Counted from the first letter of the stretch, positions 51,581-61,861 are shown. The stretch is DNA of 64,000 nt from Candidatus Sphingomonas colombiensis (GCA_029202845.1 CP119315.1:379501-443500); one strand, 5' to 3'. Notes: a model not told the origin generated them from the letters alone. Made by a program: numbers and translations.

Positions 51581-53793
51581 CGGTCGAGCGGCCGATCGCG
51601 ACCAGCTTCAACGGCGGCGAGCTTAGCCCGAGGATGGGCGGGCGCGTCGATACCGCGATCTATCAGGTGGGTGTCGCCGAGGCGGAGAATTTCATTCCCA
51701 CCGTCGAGGGCGCGATCGTCAAGCGCCCCGGTTTCGAGGCGATCGTCGCGGCGCGCGCCGGCGCGGCGTGGCTGACGCGGTTCCGCTTCAACCTGACGCA
51801 GGATTATGTGATCGAGTGGAGCGACGGGATCTTGCGCTTCTACACCAACGATGTGCAGATCGAGAGCGCACCGGGCGTGCCCTATGAGGTCGCCGTGCCC
51901 TATTCGGCGGCCGAGGCCCCGTACATCTCCTGCCAGCAATCGTTCGATCGCCTCTATCTCGATCACCCCAATCATCCGCCGGCGCGGCTGACGCGTACCT
52001 CCGCCACCACGTTCGTCTATGATGTCGCGCCGCTGGCGAACGGCCCGTTCGCCGATGCGAATATCGATGAGGCGAAGACGATCACGGTGAGCGGCACCGG
52101 CGGCGGCATCACGATCACGGCCACATCGCCGATCTTCCTGCCCGGGCATGTCGGCGCGCCGTTCCGCATCGAGGCGGCCGATTTCTCGACCATCCCGGCC
52201 TGGGAAACCCAGACCAAGGACATCGCGATCGGCATGGTGCGCCGTTCGGAGGGCAAGGCCTATACCGCCGCGACTGGCGGTACGACGGGCACGGTGCAAC
52301 CGATCCATACCACCGGCACGGAATGGGACGGGCAGAACCTGAAGGACGCGAACGACAAGGGTCCGTTCGGCGTCCAATGGACCTATCGCCACGACCGCTT
52401 CGGGATCGCGACGATCACCGCCGTCGCGCCGGGCGGGATGAGCGCGACCGCGACGGTGACGCGCGCCATCCCCGACAGCGTGATGACCGTGCCGACCTTC
52501 CGCTGGGCGCATGGCGCGTTCAGCGCGGCGGCGGGCTGGCCGAGCGTGGCGATCGCCTGGAAAGGCCGGCTGTGCCATTTCAAGGATCGCGAGCTGCTCG
52601 CCTCCGTCGCGGGCGATTACCTCAACCACCAGACGTTCACGTCGGCGGTCGCACTGGCGGCCGATCTCGCCTTCCGCCGCACGCTTTCGACCGAGGATCC
52701 GGTGTTGTGGGCGATCGATGATCGCCGGATGATCGTCGGAACCGCCAGCCGCGAGATCGCGATCGGCGCGATCAACCCGGCGCTGGCGGTGTCGGGCGAG
52801 AATGTCGAGGCGGTGCCGCAAAGCTTCTACGGCAGCGAGCGCGTCTTCCCAGTGCAGATCGGAACGACGGGCGTGTTCGTCCAGCGCGCGGGGCGCAAGC
52901 TGCGCCAGGCCGAATATGATTTCGCGCGCGATCGCTATCAGGCGGCGAACATGACGGTGTGGTGTCGGCACATCACCAAAGGCGGGATCCGGCAACTCGC
53001 GTTCCAGAAGGAACCCGAGGAGCTGCTGATCGGCGTGCGCGGCGACGGTCAGCTGATCGTGCACCCCCATGCGCCGGAACAGGAGATCAAGGGCTTTTCG
53101 CGGATCCGCCACGGCGGCGGCAAGATCCTGTCGGCGGTGTGCATCGCCGACGCGAGCGGGCAGCAGGATGCCTTGTGGGTGCTGGTGGAACGCGCCGACG
53201 GATCGCGCTGGGTGGAGCGGATGGCGACCTGGCGCGACGATGACGATCCGATCGCGGATGCGTTCTTCGTCGACAGCGGGGTGACGGTGATGGGGGCGGC
53301 GGGCCAGACGCATTTCACCGGCGCGACGCATCTCGCCGGACAGGCGGTGGCGGTGCTGGCGGACGGCGGCGTGGTGCCGGGGATCCGAGTGGCCGGCAAT
53401 GGCTCGTTCGATCTGCCCGCAGCAGCGGTGCCGGCGACCCGCGCCTATCGGCTGACCGTGGGGATGCCATTCACCGCGCGCGTCGTGACGCTCCGCCCCG
53501 AGTTGCCGGGCGGGCAAACCTCGCAGGGCAAGCGGCAGCGGCTGGTGAAACTGGTGCTGCGCCTGATCGCGACGACGGGGATCCGCGTCGGCGCGCTCGG
53601 CGGGATCCTCGACAATCTGGTCGATCGCGCGAGCCGCGAGCATATGGATGCGCCGGTGCCGCTGTTCACCGGCGACACCGAACGCAGCGTGAGCGGCGGA
53701 TGGGATCGCAACGGGCAGGCGGTATTCGAAAGCAGTGCCCCGCTGCCCGCGACCGTCGTTGCGGCGATGCCGACCTTGGCGGTGACATCATGA
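51577..53793 (+). CDS. Tail tubular protein B (T7 gp12-like)
   Basis: A 738-residue protein from GTG 51577. Near the start, ATSFNGGELSPRMGGRVDTA is followed by NFIPTVEGAIVKRPGFEAI, the signature opening of the tail-tube/stabilisation proteins of T7-like podoviruses. The rest is beta-propeller-like sequence with repeated Trp/Asp loops. It forms the nozzle of the tail and carries the fibre attachment site. Length compares with 794 in T7. Overlapping junctions on both sides. Confidence 0.85.
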   Translation: MTVERPIATSFNGGELSPRMGGRVDTAIYQVGVAEAENFIPTVEGAIVKRPGFEAIVAARAGAAWLTRFRFNLTQDYVIEWSDGILRFYTNDVQIESAPGVPYEVAVPYSAAEAPYISCQQSFDRLYLDHPNHPPARLTRTSATTFVYDVAPLANGPFADANIDEAKTITVSGTGGGITITATSPIFLPGHVGAPFRIEAADFSTIPAWETQTKDIAIGMVRRSEGKAYTAATGGTTGTVQPIHTTGTEWDGQNLKDANDKGPFGVQWTYRHDRFGIATITAVAPGGMSATATVTRAIPDSVMTVPTFRWAHGAFSAAAGWPSVAIAWKGRLCHFKDRELLASVAGDYLNHQTFTSAVALAADLAFRRTLSTEDPVLWAIDDRRMIVGTASREIAIGAINPALAVSGENVEAVPQSFYGSERVFPVQIGTTGVFVQRAGRKLRQAEYDFARDRYQAANMTVWCRHITKGGIRQLAFQKEPEELLIGVRGDGQLIVHPHAPEQEIKGFSRIRHGGGKILSAVCIADASGQQDALWVLVERADGSRWVERMATWRDDDDPIADAFFVDSGVTVMGAAGQTHFTGATHLAGQAVAVLADGGVVPGIRVAGNGSFDLPAAAVPATRAYRLTVGMPFTARVVTLRPELPGGQTSQGKRQRLVKLVLRLIATTGIRVGALGGILDNLVDRASREHMDAPVPLFTGDTERSVSGGWDRNGQAVFESSAPLPATVVAAMPTLAVTS

Positions 53794-54239
53794 TTGCTAT
53801 CGATGCGATGATCGCGCTCGACGCGATCGAGATCCAGCGCCAGCCGTCGCAGCGCGTGCAGCTTGGCATCGTGCGTGATGATATTTCGCTCGAGGAAGCC
53901 GAGGAGCTGGCGGCCGGTGATGGCGAGGCATGGACGGTGCGGCACGATGGCCGGATCGTCGCATGCATCGGCTTGCGCGAAACCTTTGCCGGGCGGCAGG
54001 CGGTGGCCTGGGGGATCCTTGCCGACGGGATCGGCGCCGCGCACCTCGCCGTTACCCGCTTCGCGCGCCGGCGCATCGCCACCAGCAAGCTGCGCCGGAT
54101 CGAGGCGATCGTGCGCGCCGAGGTGCCGGCCGAATGCGCCTGGGCGAAGTTGGTGGGCCTGCGGCCGGCGCATGTGCTGCGTTGTTTCGGGGCGCGATCG
54201 GAAACGCATGTGCTGTTCGAATGGATCAGGGAGGACTGA
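53790..54239 (+). CDS. GNAT-fold-like phage protein (T7 gp13-like)
   Basis: A 149-residue protein from ATG 53790 (ATGA overlap). The layout GEAWTVRHDGRIVACIGLRE, then AVAWGILADG, and the late AKLVGLRPAHVLRCFG resembles an acetyltransferase fold. T7 gp13, at the same map position, looks like a degenerate version of this fold and assists ejection protein packaging. No acetyl-CoA P loop of canonical type is evident, so catalysis is doubtful. Confidence 0.65.
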   Translation: MIAIDAMIALDAIEIQRQPSQRVQLGIVRDDISLEEAEELAAGDGEAWTVRHDGRIVACIGLRETFAGRQAVAWGILADGIGAAHLAVTRFARRRIATSKLRRIEAIVRAEVPAECAWAKLVGLRPAHVLRCFGARSETHVLFEWIRED

Positions 54240-54240
54240 C

Positions 54241-54684
54241 GTGGCGGAAGCGCTGCAGATCGCGGGCAACGTCGTCCAGGGCATCGCCGCGCATGACGCC
54301 GGCAAATATAATCGCGATGCGTCCTACAACGCTGCGATCGAGGAAGAGCGCGCGGGCAATGCCGAGCAGACGCGGATCCGCGCGGCGGCGCGGCAGGCGA
54401 TCGGCCAGCAGGTGGCGGCACAGGGCGAGAACGGCTTCGCGCAGGGCACCGGCAGCGCGCTCGATGCGCTGGCCGAAAGCCAGGTCAATGCCGCGTTCGA
54501 CGGGCTGCTCGCGCGGCAGCAGGCGGCGGCGCGCGCGCGGGCGCGGCGGGCGGAGGGCGATGTCGCGATGGCGGCGGGGAATAATGCGTTGCTCACCGGC
54601 ATGATGGGTGCGGCGTCGAAGTCGATCGACTGGGCGAACGATCGCCGCGCATCCGACGCCGGTACGAGCCGGAGGCGCGGCTGA
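54241..54684 (+). CDS. Internal virion protein B (T7 gp14-like)
   Basis: A 147-residue protein from GTG 54241. AGNVVQGIAAHDAGKYNRDA, followed by GENGFAQGTGSALDALAESQ, matches the gp14-like ejection proteins of podoviruses: Ala/Gln-rich helices with a GTGSALD motif. On infection such proteins leave the head and form a channel in the outer membrane. Context before the gp15-like gene supports this. Confidence 0.75.
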   Translation: MAEALQIAGNVVQGIAAHDAGKYNRDASYNAAIEEERAGNAEQTRIRAAARQAIGQQVAAQGENGFAQGTGSALDALAESQVNAAFDGLLARQQAAARARARRAEGDVAMAAGNNALLTGMMGAASKSIDWANDRRASDAGTSRRRG

Positions 54685-56696
54685 TGCCGGCGGAACGTGG
54701 TTACGAGCAGCAGCTCGGCACCGGCGCGCCGGTCGCCGGCCCGCGCGCCGACCCGAGCGCGTTCGGGGCCGGCATCGGTGCGGGCATGGTGGGCATCGCC
54801 GACAGCCTGCACCGCGGGGACATGACCGACCGCGCGATCGCGCGGCAGCAGACGGCGGATAGCGAGGCGGCGTCGGTTGCCTCGCGGCTCGCGAAACTGC
54901 GCGAGGCGGCGGACAAGGCGTCGGCCGATGCGCGCAACAATGCCGGCCCTGGCGGCGCCAGCCATGCCGATCAGATGCGCGCCTGGCTGGATGAGCAGAG
55001 CAAGGGCGTGCTCGACGGCATCACCGATCATCGCGTGTTGCGCGCGGCGCAGGGGCAGCTCGCCGAGTTTGGCTCGCGGTTCAACTCCAGCGAATACCAG
55101 TGGCAGGAAGGTCGCCGCGTCGGGAAGATCGTGACCGACATGGGCAATGCCCGCGACGTGTCGGCGAATCGCGCGCAGCGGCTGAGCGATCCGCAGGCGT
55201 TCGCCGAGGAATTGAGCCTTGGCCGTCAGTCGATCGAGGCGCTGCAGGGCGTGCCGGCGGACATCAAGGACAAGCTGATCCACGAGCATGATGAAGCCGT
55301 TACGGTAGGTTTCTTCAACGGGATGATCGATCGGGATCCGCGCAGTGTCACCGGCGTGTTGGATAGCGGTGCATTCGACACGATCCTGTCGAGCGCGCAG
55401 ATGGAACGGCTGCGCAAGGGCGCGAAGGTCGAGGTGCATCGCCTTGATGCAGCAGCGAAAGCCGATGCGGCACACCAGCTATCCCTGACCAAGGAAGCGC
55501 TGGCGACGCGCCGCGCCGAACTCGAAACGGGCGCCGGCAAGCCGCAGGACTGGGACGATCTCGCATCGCGCTATGACGCGATCGGCGATACCTCATCCGG
55601 CGTCACCGCGCGCGCCAAGGGCGCCGGGATGGCGGCGACGATCAGCTATCGCGCAGAGACGCTGCCCCAGCTCGACAGCCGTATCGCGGACCTCACCGCC
55701 AAGCGTAACGGGGGCGGCCTTTCGGCGCAGGAAGCCTCCACGCTTTCCGGCCTGACCGATCTTCGCGGTCAGTTGAACGGCATGCTGGGGCAGCCCGGCG
55801 GGCCGCTACTCGCCTATCAGTTCGCTAGCGGAAAACCGATCGCGCCGATCGACCCGACCGACCCGGCGTCGATGCGCGCGCGCGCATCCCAGGCGAAGGC
55901 AGCGGCGGCGCAATATGGCCGGTCGGCGCCCGAGCCATTGCTGCCGACCGAGCTGCCGACCTTCCGCGACCTGGTCGACGGTGGCGCGCAACAGAAGCTG
56001 CAGGCGCTGCAGATGATCCAGGGGTTCGGCGATCCGCAGGTGATCCGTGCGGCATCGGCGCAGATCGCCGGCGATGACGGTGCGTTTCGCATCGCATCGC
56101 AATTGCCGGCATCGGTAGCGCGCAGCGTGTTGCTGGGTGGTGAGACGCTGAAGGCCGCACCGCAGGTGCTGAAGCCCAAGCCCGGGCAGCGCGATGCGCG
56201 CGGCGATTTCGGTTTATGGTTCGGCCGCAATCGCCTGTTGACCTCGATGGGCGGCAGCTATTCGAACGACGTATTCGAGGCGGCGCGCGCGCTTTACGGC
56301 CAGCGCGCGGCGGAGGCCGGACTCGACCATTATGACTCCGGCCGGTTCGCCGAGGCGATCGAAACCGCGCTGGGCAAACAGCCCGGCCCCGATGGCCCGA
56401 CCGGCGGGATCGCGCGACACGGCGCCGGGATGGTGCTGGTGCCGCAAGGGATGAAGCCGGACGCGCTGCTGCAGAGCTTCGCGCGCGCCTCAGCCGACGA
56501 TTATGCCCGCGCGTCGGGCGGGCGCGTGCCGCACTGGTCCGACGGGACGACGTTGAGGCGCAGCGAGCTGGTGCGCGCGCTGCCCACCGCGATCGATGGC
56601 GCGGGGCATTATGGCTTCCGCTCAACCGATGGCCGGCTGATCAACGACGATCAGGGCAAGCCCTACGTGGTCGATATCACCCGGCTCGGCAAATGA
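54684..56696 (+). CDS. Internal virion protein C (T7 gp15-like)
   Basis: A 670-residue largely helical protein with an ATG overlapping the previous stop (TGATG). Long Ala/Arg/Gln helices and coiled-coil regions span about 50-350, and a C-terminal region contains DFGLWFGRNRLLTSMGGSYS and VVDITRLGK. Length and location between gp14- and gp16-like genes fit the ejection protein that lines the periplasmic tunnel. Sequence similarity itself is weak, so this is a positional call. Confidence 0.7.
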   Translation: MPAERGYEQQLGTGAPVAGPRADPSAFGAGIGAGMVGIADSLHRGDMTDRAIARQQTADSEAASVASRLAKLREAADKASADARNNAGPGGASHADQMRAWLDEQSKGVLDGITDHRVLRAAQGQLAEFGSRFNSSEYQWQEGRRVGKIVTDMGNARDVSANRAQRLSDPQAFAEELSLGRQSIEALQGVPADIKDKLIHEHDEAVTVGFFNGMIDRDPRSVTGVLDSGAFDTILSSAQMERLRKGAKVEVHRLDAAAKADAAHQLSLTKEALATRRAELETGAGKPQDWDDLASRYDAIGDTSSGVTARAKGAGMAATISYRAETLPQLDSRIADLTAKRNGGGLSAQEASTLSGLTDLRGQLNGMLGQPGGPLLAYQFASGKPIAPIDPTDPASMRARASQAKAAAAQYGRSAPEPLLPTELPTFRDLVDGGAQQKLQALQMIQGFGDPQVIRAASAQIAGDDGAFRIASQLPASVARSVLLGGETLKAAPQVLKPKPGQRDARGDFGLWFGRNRLLTSMGGSYSNDVFEAARALYGQRAAEAGLDHYDSGRFAEAIETALGKQPGPDGPTGGIARHGAGMVLVPQGMKPDALLQSFARASADDYARASGGRVPHWSDGTTLRRSELVRALPTAIDGAGHYGFRSTDGRLINDDQGKPYVVDITRLGK

Positions 56697-59371
56697 GCGA
56701 TCGTCCGTCGCTCGCCGCGCTCGATGCGCCCAACGTCGATTGGGCGCGGCTCCAGCCGCTGACGGGGGCGGCGAAGCCGGTTGATCCGCCATCCTTGTGG
56801 TCGCAGTTTTCGACGTCGGCACGTGCGGCGGCCGGGACGGACGAGATTCAGGAGGCGCGCCGCCAGAAGGCGATCGACGATGGTTATGCGACGATCGTCG
56901 GCGAGCTGCAGCAACGAGGCCTGGCGAACGGCAGTTATTCGTGGCGGCTGCCGCTGCCGGGCGCGCAGCCATTCTACAACGAGGACGCGATTTGGCAGGG
57001 GATCGCCGAGGCGCGCCGGCGCGATCCGAGCGCCTTCGCCGACGCCGGCGCAGACGCTGCGGCTTTCCGCAACAGGCGCGCCGCGCCAGTCGATGCGGCG
57101 GATGCCGATCGCCGTCGCACGATCCAGCAGAGCGGCTGGGTGCCGTGGCTCGCCGGCGGCTTCGTCGGCGGCATGGCCGATCCGCTCAACCAGGCGGCGA
57201 TGCTGGTCGGTGCCGGCGGCGCGCGATCGATCGCCCAGGCCGCGCTGCGCGATGCCGGGATCAACCTGCGGATCGAGGCGGTGCAGGCACCGTCGCGCGC
57301 GATCGAGCGCGCGGGGCGCGGCGTGGAGACGACGCCGGGTGACGTCGCGACCGAATTGGCGATGGCGGCGGGCACCGGCGCGCTGTTCGGCGCGGGGCTG
57401 AAGGCGGCCGAGCCGGTGGCGGAACGGCTGATGTCGACATCCAGTCGGCTCGCCCAGGCGATGCGCGAGCATATCGGCTGGGAGCGGATGACCGATGCCG
57501 AGCAGGCGGCGACACGCTCGCTCGAGCGTGAGGGCGAGATCATCGCATCGTCGCCGTTCCGCCCCGGCGCCGACACCGAACGCTATGCCGCACAGGTCGA
57601 CGCGCTGGTGCAGGCGGCGAAGAAAGACGCGCCATCATCGCTGGACCAGATCGTCCCGCTCGACGCGCCGGCCCGCGCCCGCCCGGTCAGCACCGCCGAA
57701 GGCGCGGCGCGGATGGCGGCGGATCCGTGGCAGCAGTTCAAGGGCGCGCTGCGCCGCGCCGAGAGCAGCGGCGACGATGCCGCGCGCAACACCCGATCGT
57801 CGGCGACCGGACGCTATCAGGTGATCGACGGCACCTGGCTGCGCGTGGCGCGCGACCTGCCCGAGGCGAAGGGGCGCAGCGACGCCAGCCTGCTGCAGAT
57901 GCGCGATCATCCGGTGTGGCAGGAAAAGGTGATGGACCGGCTGGGCGTGGAATATAGCGGCGCGCTATCCCGCATCGGCGCGCCGGAGACGCCGGGCAAC
58001 CTCTACCTGATGCACTTCGCCGGCACCGGGGGCGCGTCGAAGATCCTGCGCGCGGCCGGCGATACGCCGATCGAGGAGCTGCTGTCGAAAGCGGCGATCG
58101 AGGCCAATCCGTTCCTGCGCGGCAAAAGCGCGGACGACGTGATCGGCTGGGCGCACGCGCGCGTCGGCGGCTCGCGCGATGGCGCCCCGGTGCTGCGCCG
58201 TGATATCTTCCCCGATGACGAGGGCGGCGATCGCGCCTGGCGCGAGGCGCAGCGCGAGGTGGAGGCGGCCGACCGCGACTGGGCGGATTGGCAGCGCGAG
58301 GATGGCCCGCCGCGTCGTGCGGGCGATTTCGGCGATGATGATATTCCGTTCGCGCTCGATGATCCGCGCGGGCGCGCGCCACGGGATCTGGCGGATGGTC
58401 CGTTCGCCGCGATTTCGCCAATCGACGATCCTTTGCCGCCTCGAGCGGCTGAAGCGCCGGTGCGCCCATCTGTGTCCGAAGCGGAAGCCCGCGACCTAGA
58501 GAGCAGAGGTTTAGGGCCGGCCGCTTCGCTTTCGTTCGCGCCCAAGGGTGAGTCTGGTTATTCAATCCATATCGAGGATGGTCATTGGGTTAACGCGATC
58601 TATCGTGATGCAGACGGTAAGCCGCGCGGTGTCGTTCGGGCACCGATCAGCGATGAAGCTCGCGAGATCTCCAATGAGGTAACCAGCTACGTCGCGCCCG
58701 AACTCCGGCGCCAGGGCGTAGCCTCGCGCCTATATGACATGCTCGATACCGCCGGACATCGCATTGACGATCTGAGCGGTACCGGAGATCTCACGCCAGA
58801 CGGTGCCGCATTTGTGAATGCACGTCGCAGTGCTAGGCGATCTGCCAACAGCTCGCCGGTGAACGACGCGAATGGCATTCCGCGCACCGGTAACGAACCG
58901 CCTGTCGGCAACGCCACCCCCGACATGGAAGCCTATTGGGCGCAGAGCGCGGCGCGCGGCGATCGCCTCGAACCGCTCTTCGCGGTTCGCGACAGTGCCG
59001 GCGGTGATCCGATCTGGTGGACGCCGAGCCGCCAGAAGGCCGAGCGGCTGGCGCGCGAGCAGGGCGACGGCTTCGCGGTCGACCGCATCGATCCGCCTGA
59101 CGGGATACCGCCGGCGGCGCGAGCCGAGATGCTGGCCGCGTTCGATGATCCGGCCGGCGCCGGCGCGACCCACCAGATCGACAGCCTCGAGCATGATCTG
59201 CGCATGTTCCTCGCCGAGGATGACGCGGCTGGCCTGACGGTGCGGCTCAACGAGGAGGGCGACGTGATCAGCGCGGCGGATGCGTTGCATGACCTCGACC
59301 AGGACGAAGCGGCGATCGCGGCGGCGCGGGCGTGCATGATGCCGGCCGCTACGGCGCAAATGGGAGAATGA
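56693..59371 (+). CDS. Internal virion protein with lytic transglycosylase and inserted GNAT-like domain
   Basis: An 892-residue injected virion protein. Residues 1-300 are helical with a membrane-like GFVGGMADPLNQAAMLVGAG. At about 345-475 a lysozyme-like transglycosylase occurs: ALRRAESSGDDAARN (catalytic Glu), ATGRYQVIDGTWLRVA and NLYLMHFAGTGGASKIL. At about 612-710 a segment with VAPELRRQGVASRLYDML looks like an acetyltransferase acetyl-CoA loop; it has markedly lower GC (about 60%) than its flanks (about 70%). The C-terminal region is acidic. The protein should locally open peptidoglycan during DNA entry. The insert is odd and probably acquired. Confidence 0.8.
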   Translation: MSDRPSLAALDAPNVDWARLQPLTGAAKPVDPPSLWSQFSTSARAAAGTDEIQEARRQKAIDDGYATIVGELQQRGLANGSYSWRLPLPGAQPFYNEDAIWQGIAEARRRDPSAFADAGADAAAFRNRRAAPVDAADADRRRTIQQSGWVPWLAGGFVGGMADPLNQAAMLVGAGGARSIAQAALRDAGINLRIEAVQAPSRAIERAGRGVETTPGDVATELAMAAGTGALFGAGLKAAEPVAERLMSTSSRLAQAMREHIGWERMTDAEQAATRSLEREGEIIASSPFRPGADTERYAAQVDALVQAAKKDAPSSLDQIVPLDAPARARPVSTAEGAARMAADPWQQFKGALRRAESSGDDAARNTRSSATGRYQVIDGTWLRVARDLPEAKGRSDASLLQMRDHPVWQEKVMDRLGVEYSGALSRIGAPETPGNLYLMHFAGTGGASKILRAAGDTPIEELLSKAAIEANPFLRGKSADDVIGWAHARVGGSRDGAPVLRRDIFPDDEGGDRAWREAQREVEAADRDWADWQREDGPPRRAGDFGDDDIPFALDDPRGRAPRDLADGPFAAISPIDDPLPPRAAEAPVRPSVSEAEARDLESRGLGPAASLSFAPKGESGYSIHIEDGHWVNAIYRDADGKPRGVVRAPISDEAREISNEVTSYVAPELRRQGVASRLYDMLDTAGHRIDDLSGTGDLTPDGAAFVNARRSARRSANSSPVNDANGIPRTGNEPPVGNATPDMEAYWAQSAARGDRLEPLFAVRDSAGGDPIWWTPSRQKAERLAREQGDGFAVDRIDPPDGIPPAARAEMLAAFDDPAGAGATHQIDSLEHDLRMFLAEDDAAGLTVRLNEEGDVISAADALHDLDQDEAAIAAARACMMPAATAQMGE

Positions 59372-59374
59372 TCG

Positions 59375-61861
59375 GTGTCGCTCGGTAATTGCATTCCCGG
59401 GATGGTGAAGCGCGGCGAGATCGGCGCAACGCGTGGCGCGCGGATGAAGGCGCTGTTCGATGAGCTCGAGGGTTTCTATGGCCGATCGATGGGCGCGGAG
59501 GCGGCGGCGGCCGAGGCGAGCGAGGCAACGCTGCGTCAGCTCGCGGCCGAACAGCGGCTGAAGAAACGCCAGACGCTGTTGCAGATCAACCGGCAGCGCG
59601 AGGCGGTGAAGGACGTCGACCGGTTCAACGGCAAGAACCCGTACAAGGCGGTGGCGGCGCTGTTCGATGACGATGACCGCGCGCCCTATCGCGGCGGCAA
59701 TGTCACCACCAACGCCAAGCGGATCGAATATCAGGCGCACGGCGCGATCGAGGAATTCATCGAGCGGCACAGCCGCAACCTGCTCGGCCGCCCGCGCGAT
59801 CGCGCCACACTCGATAATGTCGTGCGTGAGCTGCACGGGCAGGCGAGCGGCGACGAGGCGGCGAAGACGATGGCCGGGGCGATTGGCGGGACGTTCGAGC
59901 AGCTGCGCCAGCGCTTCAATGCGGCCGGCGGCGCGATCGGCAAGCTCAAGGGCTTCGGGCTGCCACACCGCCATGACCCACAGAAGGTGCGCGCGGTGAG
60001 CGCGGATGAGTGGATCGCGGAGGTGATGCCCGCGCTCGATCGCGCGGCGATGATCGACAGCCGCACCGGCGTGGCGATGACCGACCAGGCGCTGACTGAA
60101 ATGCTGGCCGGCGTGCACGAGACGATCCGCACCAACGGTTTGACCGGCGACCCATCCGGCATGCTGCGCGGCGCGGGAAAACTCGCCAACCAGCGCGCCG
60201 AACACCGCATCCTGCACTTCGCGGACGGCGATGCTTGGCTGGGCTATAATGCGAAATTCGGCGCTGCCGATGATCCGTTCGCGGCGATCCTTGGCCATAT
60301 CAGCTCGATGTCGAAAGACATTGCGATGATGGAGCGGCTGGGGCCGAACCCGGGCGCGACGGTGCGCTACATGCTCGACCGCGCCGATCGGCAGCGCGCG
60401 CAATCCGGCGACGCGCGCGTCGCCGCAGTGGAGGGAAGATCCGGCGGCAGGAAAAGCGCCGAGGATCTGTGGCACTATGTCAACGGGGAAACCAGCGTCG
60501 CGGTGGTGCCGGAGAGCGCGCTCGGGCGCGGCGCGGTCGAGACGGTGCACGCCGCGCGCAACTGGAACGTCGCCTCGATGCTCGGCTCGGCGACGTTGAC
60601 CGCGTTGAGCGATACACAGACCGCCGTATCGGCGCGGCTGTTCTACGGCCTGCCCGTCGTCAAATCGATGGCAGCCTATTTCAAGATGTTCGTCCCGCGC
60701 TCCGCGGAGGACGTGGCGCTGGCGCGGCGGCTAGGCGCCGGGATGGATCAGGCAGCGCGCTCGATGCGATCGATGCAGCGGCTGTTCGGCGAGAGCCGCG
60801 GGCCGAACTGGACGCAGGTGATGGCCGACGACGTGCTGCGCGTGACTGGCCTGAACCTGTGGACCGAAAAGGGGCAGGATCTGTTCGTCACCGATTTCCT
60901 CGGCCATCTCGGCGCGATGCGCGATCGGCCATGGAAGGATCTGCCAGGCGATCTGCGCGCTGCGATGGAGCGCAACGGGCTCGACCAGTTCGACTGGACG
61001 GCGATCCGCCACTCGGAACCGATCATGTCGGGCGGAGATGCCTATATCGATCATGCTGCGATCGTCGATCGGGGCGTGTCCGACCGGCTGATGAACATGG
61101 TGCTGCGCGGCCGCGCGGCGGCGGTGATCGAATCCTCGCCGTCTGCACAGGTGGTCGCGACGCTCGGCACGCAAGGGGGCACGCTCGGCGGCGAACTGGT
61201 CCGCAACAGCTTCCAGTTCAAGACCTTCGCGATCCAGTTGGCGCTGAAGCAATTTCGCCAGATGGCGCTGATGAACCCGAAACAGCGCGCGCTCTACGCA
61301 GCGCAGATGGTGATCGGGATGACCTTGTTTGGCGCGATGTCGATCCAGCTGCGCGAGCTCCTGAAAGGCCGCGATCCGCGCCCGATGGATAATGCGGATT
61401 TCTGGACATCGGCGATGTTCCAGGGCGGCGGGATCGGCATCGCCGGTGACCTCACCAGTCTGATGATGGGCGTTTACAAGGGCGACCGCATTGACAGCGT
61501 CGGGCAATTCGTCGGCGGGCCGATCTGGTCGATGCCGGTCGATGCGGTGCAAGCCGCTGCGCGGGCAATGCCGCATGAGACGAAAAGCGGGCGGGCGGTC
61601 GACGGCGATCCGGGTGGCGCGGCGGTTCAACTCGCGCGGCGGCATATGCCGGGCGGCAATGCCTGGTTCGCGCGCGCGGCGTTCGACCGGCTGATCATGG
61701 ACCAGCTTGAGGAAATGGCCGGCAACGATGTGGAGCAGCGCCGCGCGCGATCGGCAAAGGCGATCGAGCAGAACCGGCAGGGGCAATGGTGGAAGCCCGG
61801 CGAGGTCGTTCCAGGTCGCGCGCCGGATCTGGGCAATGCGCTGCGGACCGATGCGCCATGA
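59375..61861 (+). CDS. Large internal virion/ejection protein (T7 gp16-like)
   Basis: An 828-residue protein from GTG 59375, with GGGAG upstream. The N-terminus (CIPGMVKRGEIGATRGARMK) is followed by long helical regions. Two hydrophobic stretches occur (LFYGLPVVKSMAAYFKMF about 430, and QMVIGMTLFGAMSIQLRELL about 650), and the tail is Arg/Gln-rich. This is the pattern of the largest ejection protein, which spans the inner membrane and helps pull in DNA. The transglycosylase usually found in gp16 sits in the preceding gene instead, so functions are distributed differently from T7. Confidence 0.7.
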   Translation: MSLGNCIPGMVKRGEIGATRGARMKALFDELEGFYGRSMGAEAAAAEASEATLRQLAAEQRLKKRQTLLQINRQREAVKDVDRFNGKNPYKAVAALFDDDDRAPYRGGNVTTNAKRIEYQAHGAIEEFIERHSRNLLGRPRDRATLDNVVRELHGQASGDEAAKTMAGAIGGTFEQLRQRFNAAGGAIGKLKGFGLPHRHDPQKVRAVSADEWIAEVMPALDRAAMIDSRTGVAMTDQALTEMLAGVHETIRTNGLTGDPSGMLRGAGKLANQRAEHRILHFADGDAWLGYNAKFGAADDPFAAILGHISSMSKDIAMMERLGPNPGATVRYMLDRADRQRAQSGDARVAAVEGRSGGRKSAEDLWHYVNGETSVAVVPESALGRGAVETVHAARNWNVASMLGSATLTALSDTQTAVSARLFYGLPVVKSMAAYFKMFVPRSAEDVALARRLGAGMDQAARSMRSMQRLFGESRGPNWTQVMADDVLRVTGLNLWTEKGQDLFVTDFLGHLGAMRDRPWKDLPGDLRAAMERNGLDQFDWTAIRHSEPIMSGGDAYIDHAAIVDRGVSDRLMNMVLRGRAAAVIESSPSAQVVATLGTQGGTLGGELVRNSFQFKTFAIQLALKQFRQMALMNPKQRALYAAQMVIGMTLFGAMSIQLRELLKGRDPRPMDNADFWTSAMFQGGGIGIAGDLTSLMMGVYKGDRIDSVGQFVGGPIWSMPVDAVQAAARAMPHETKSGRAVDGDPGGAAVQLARRHMPGGNAWFARAAFDRLIMDQLEEMAGNDVEQRRARSAKAIEQNRQGQWWKPGEVVPGRAPDLGNALRTDAP

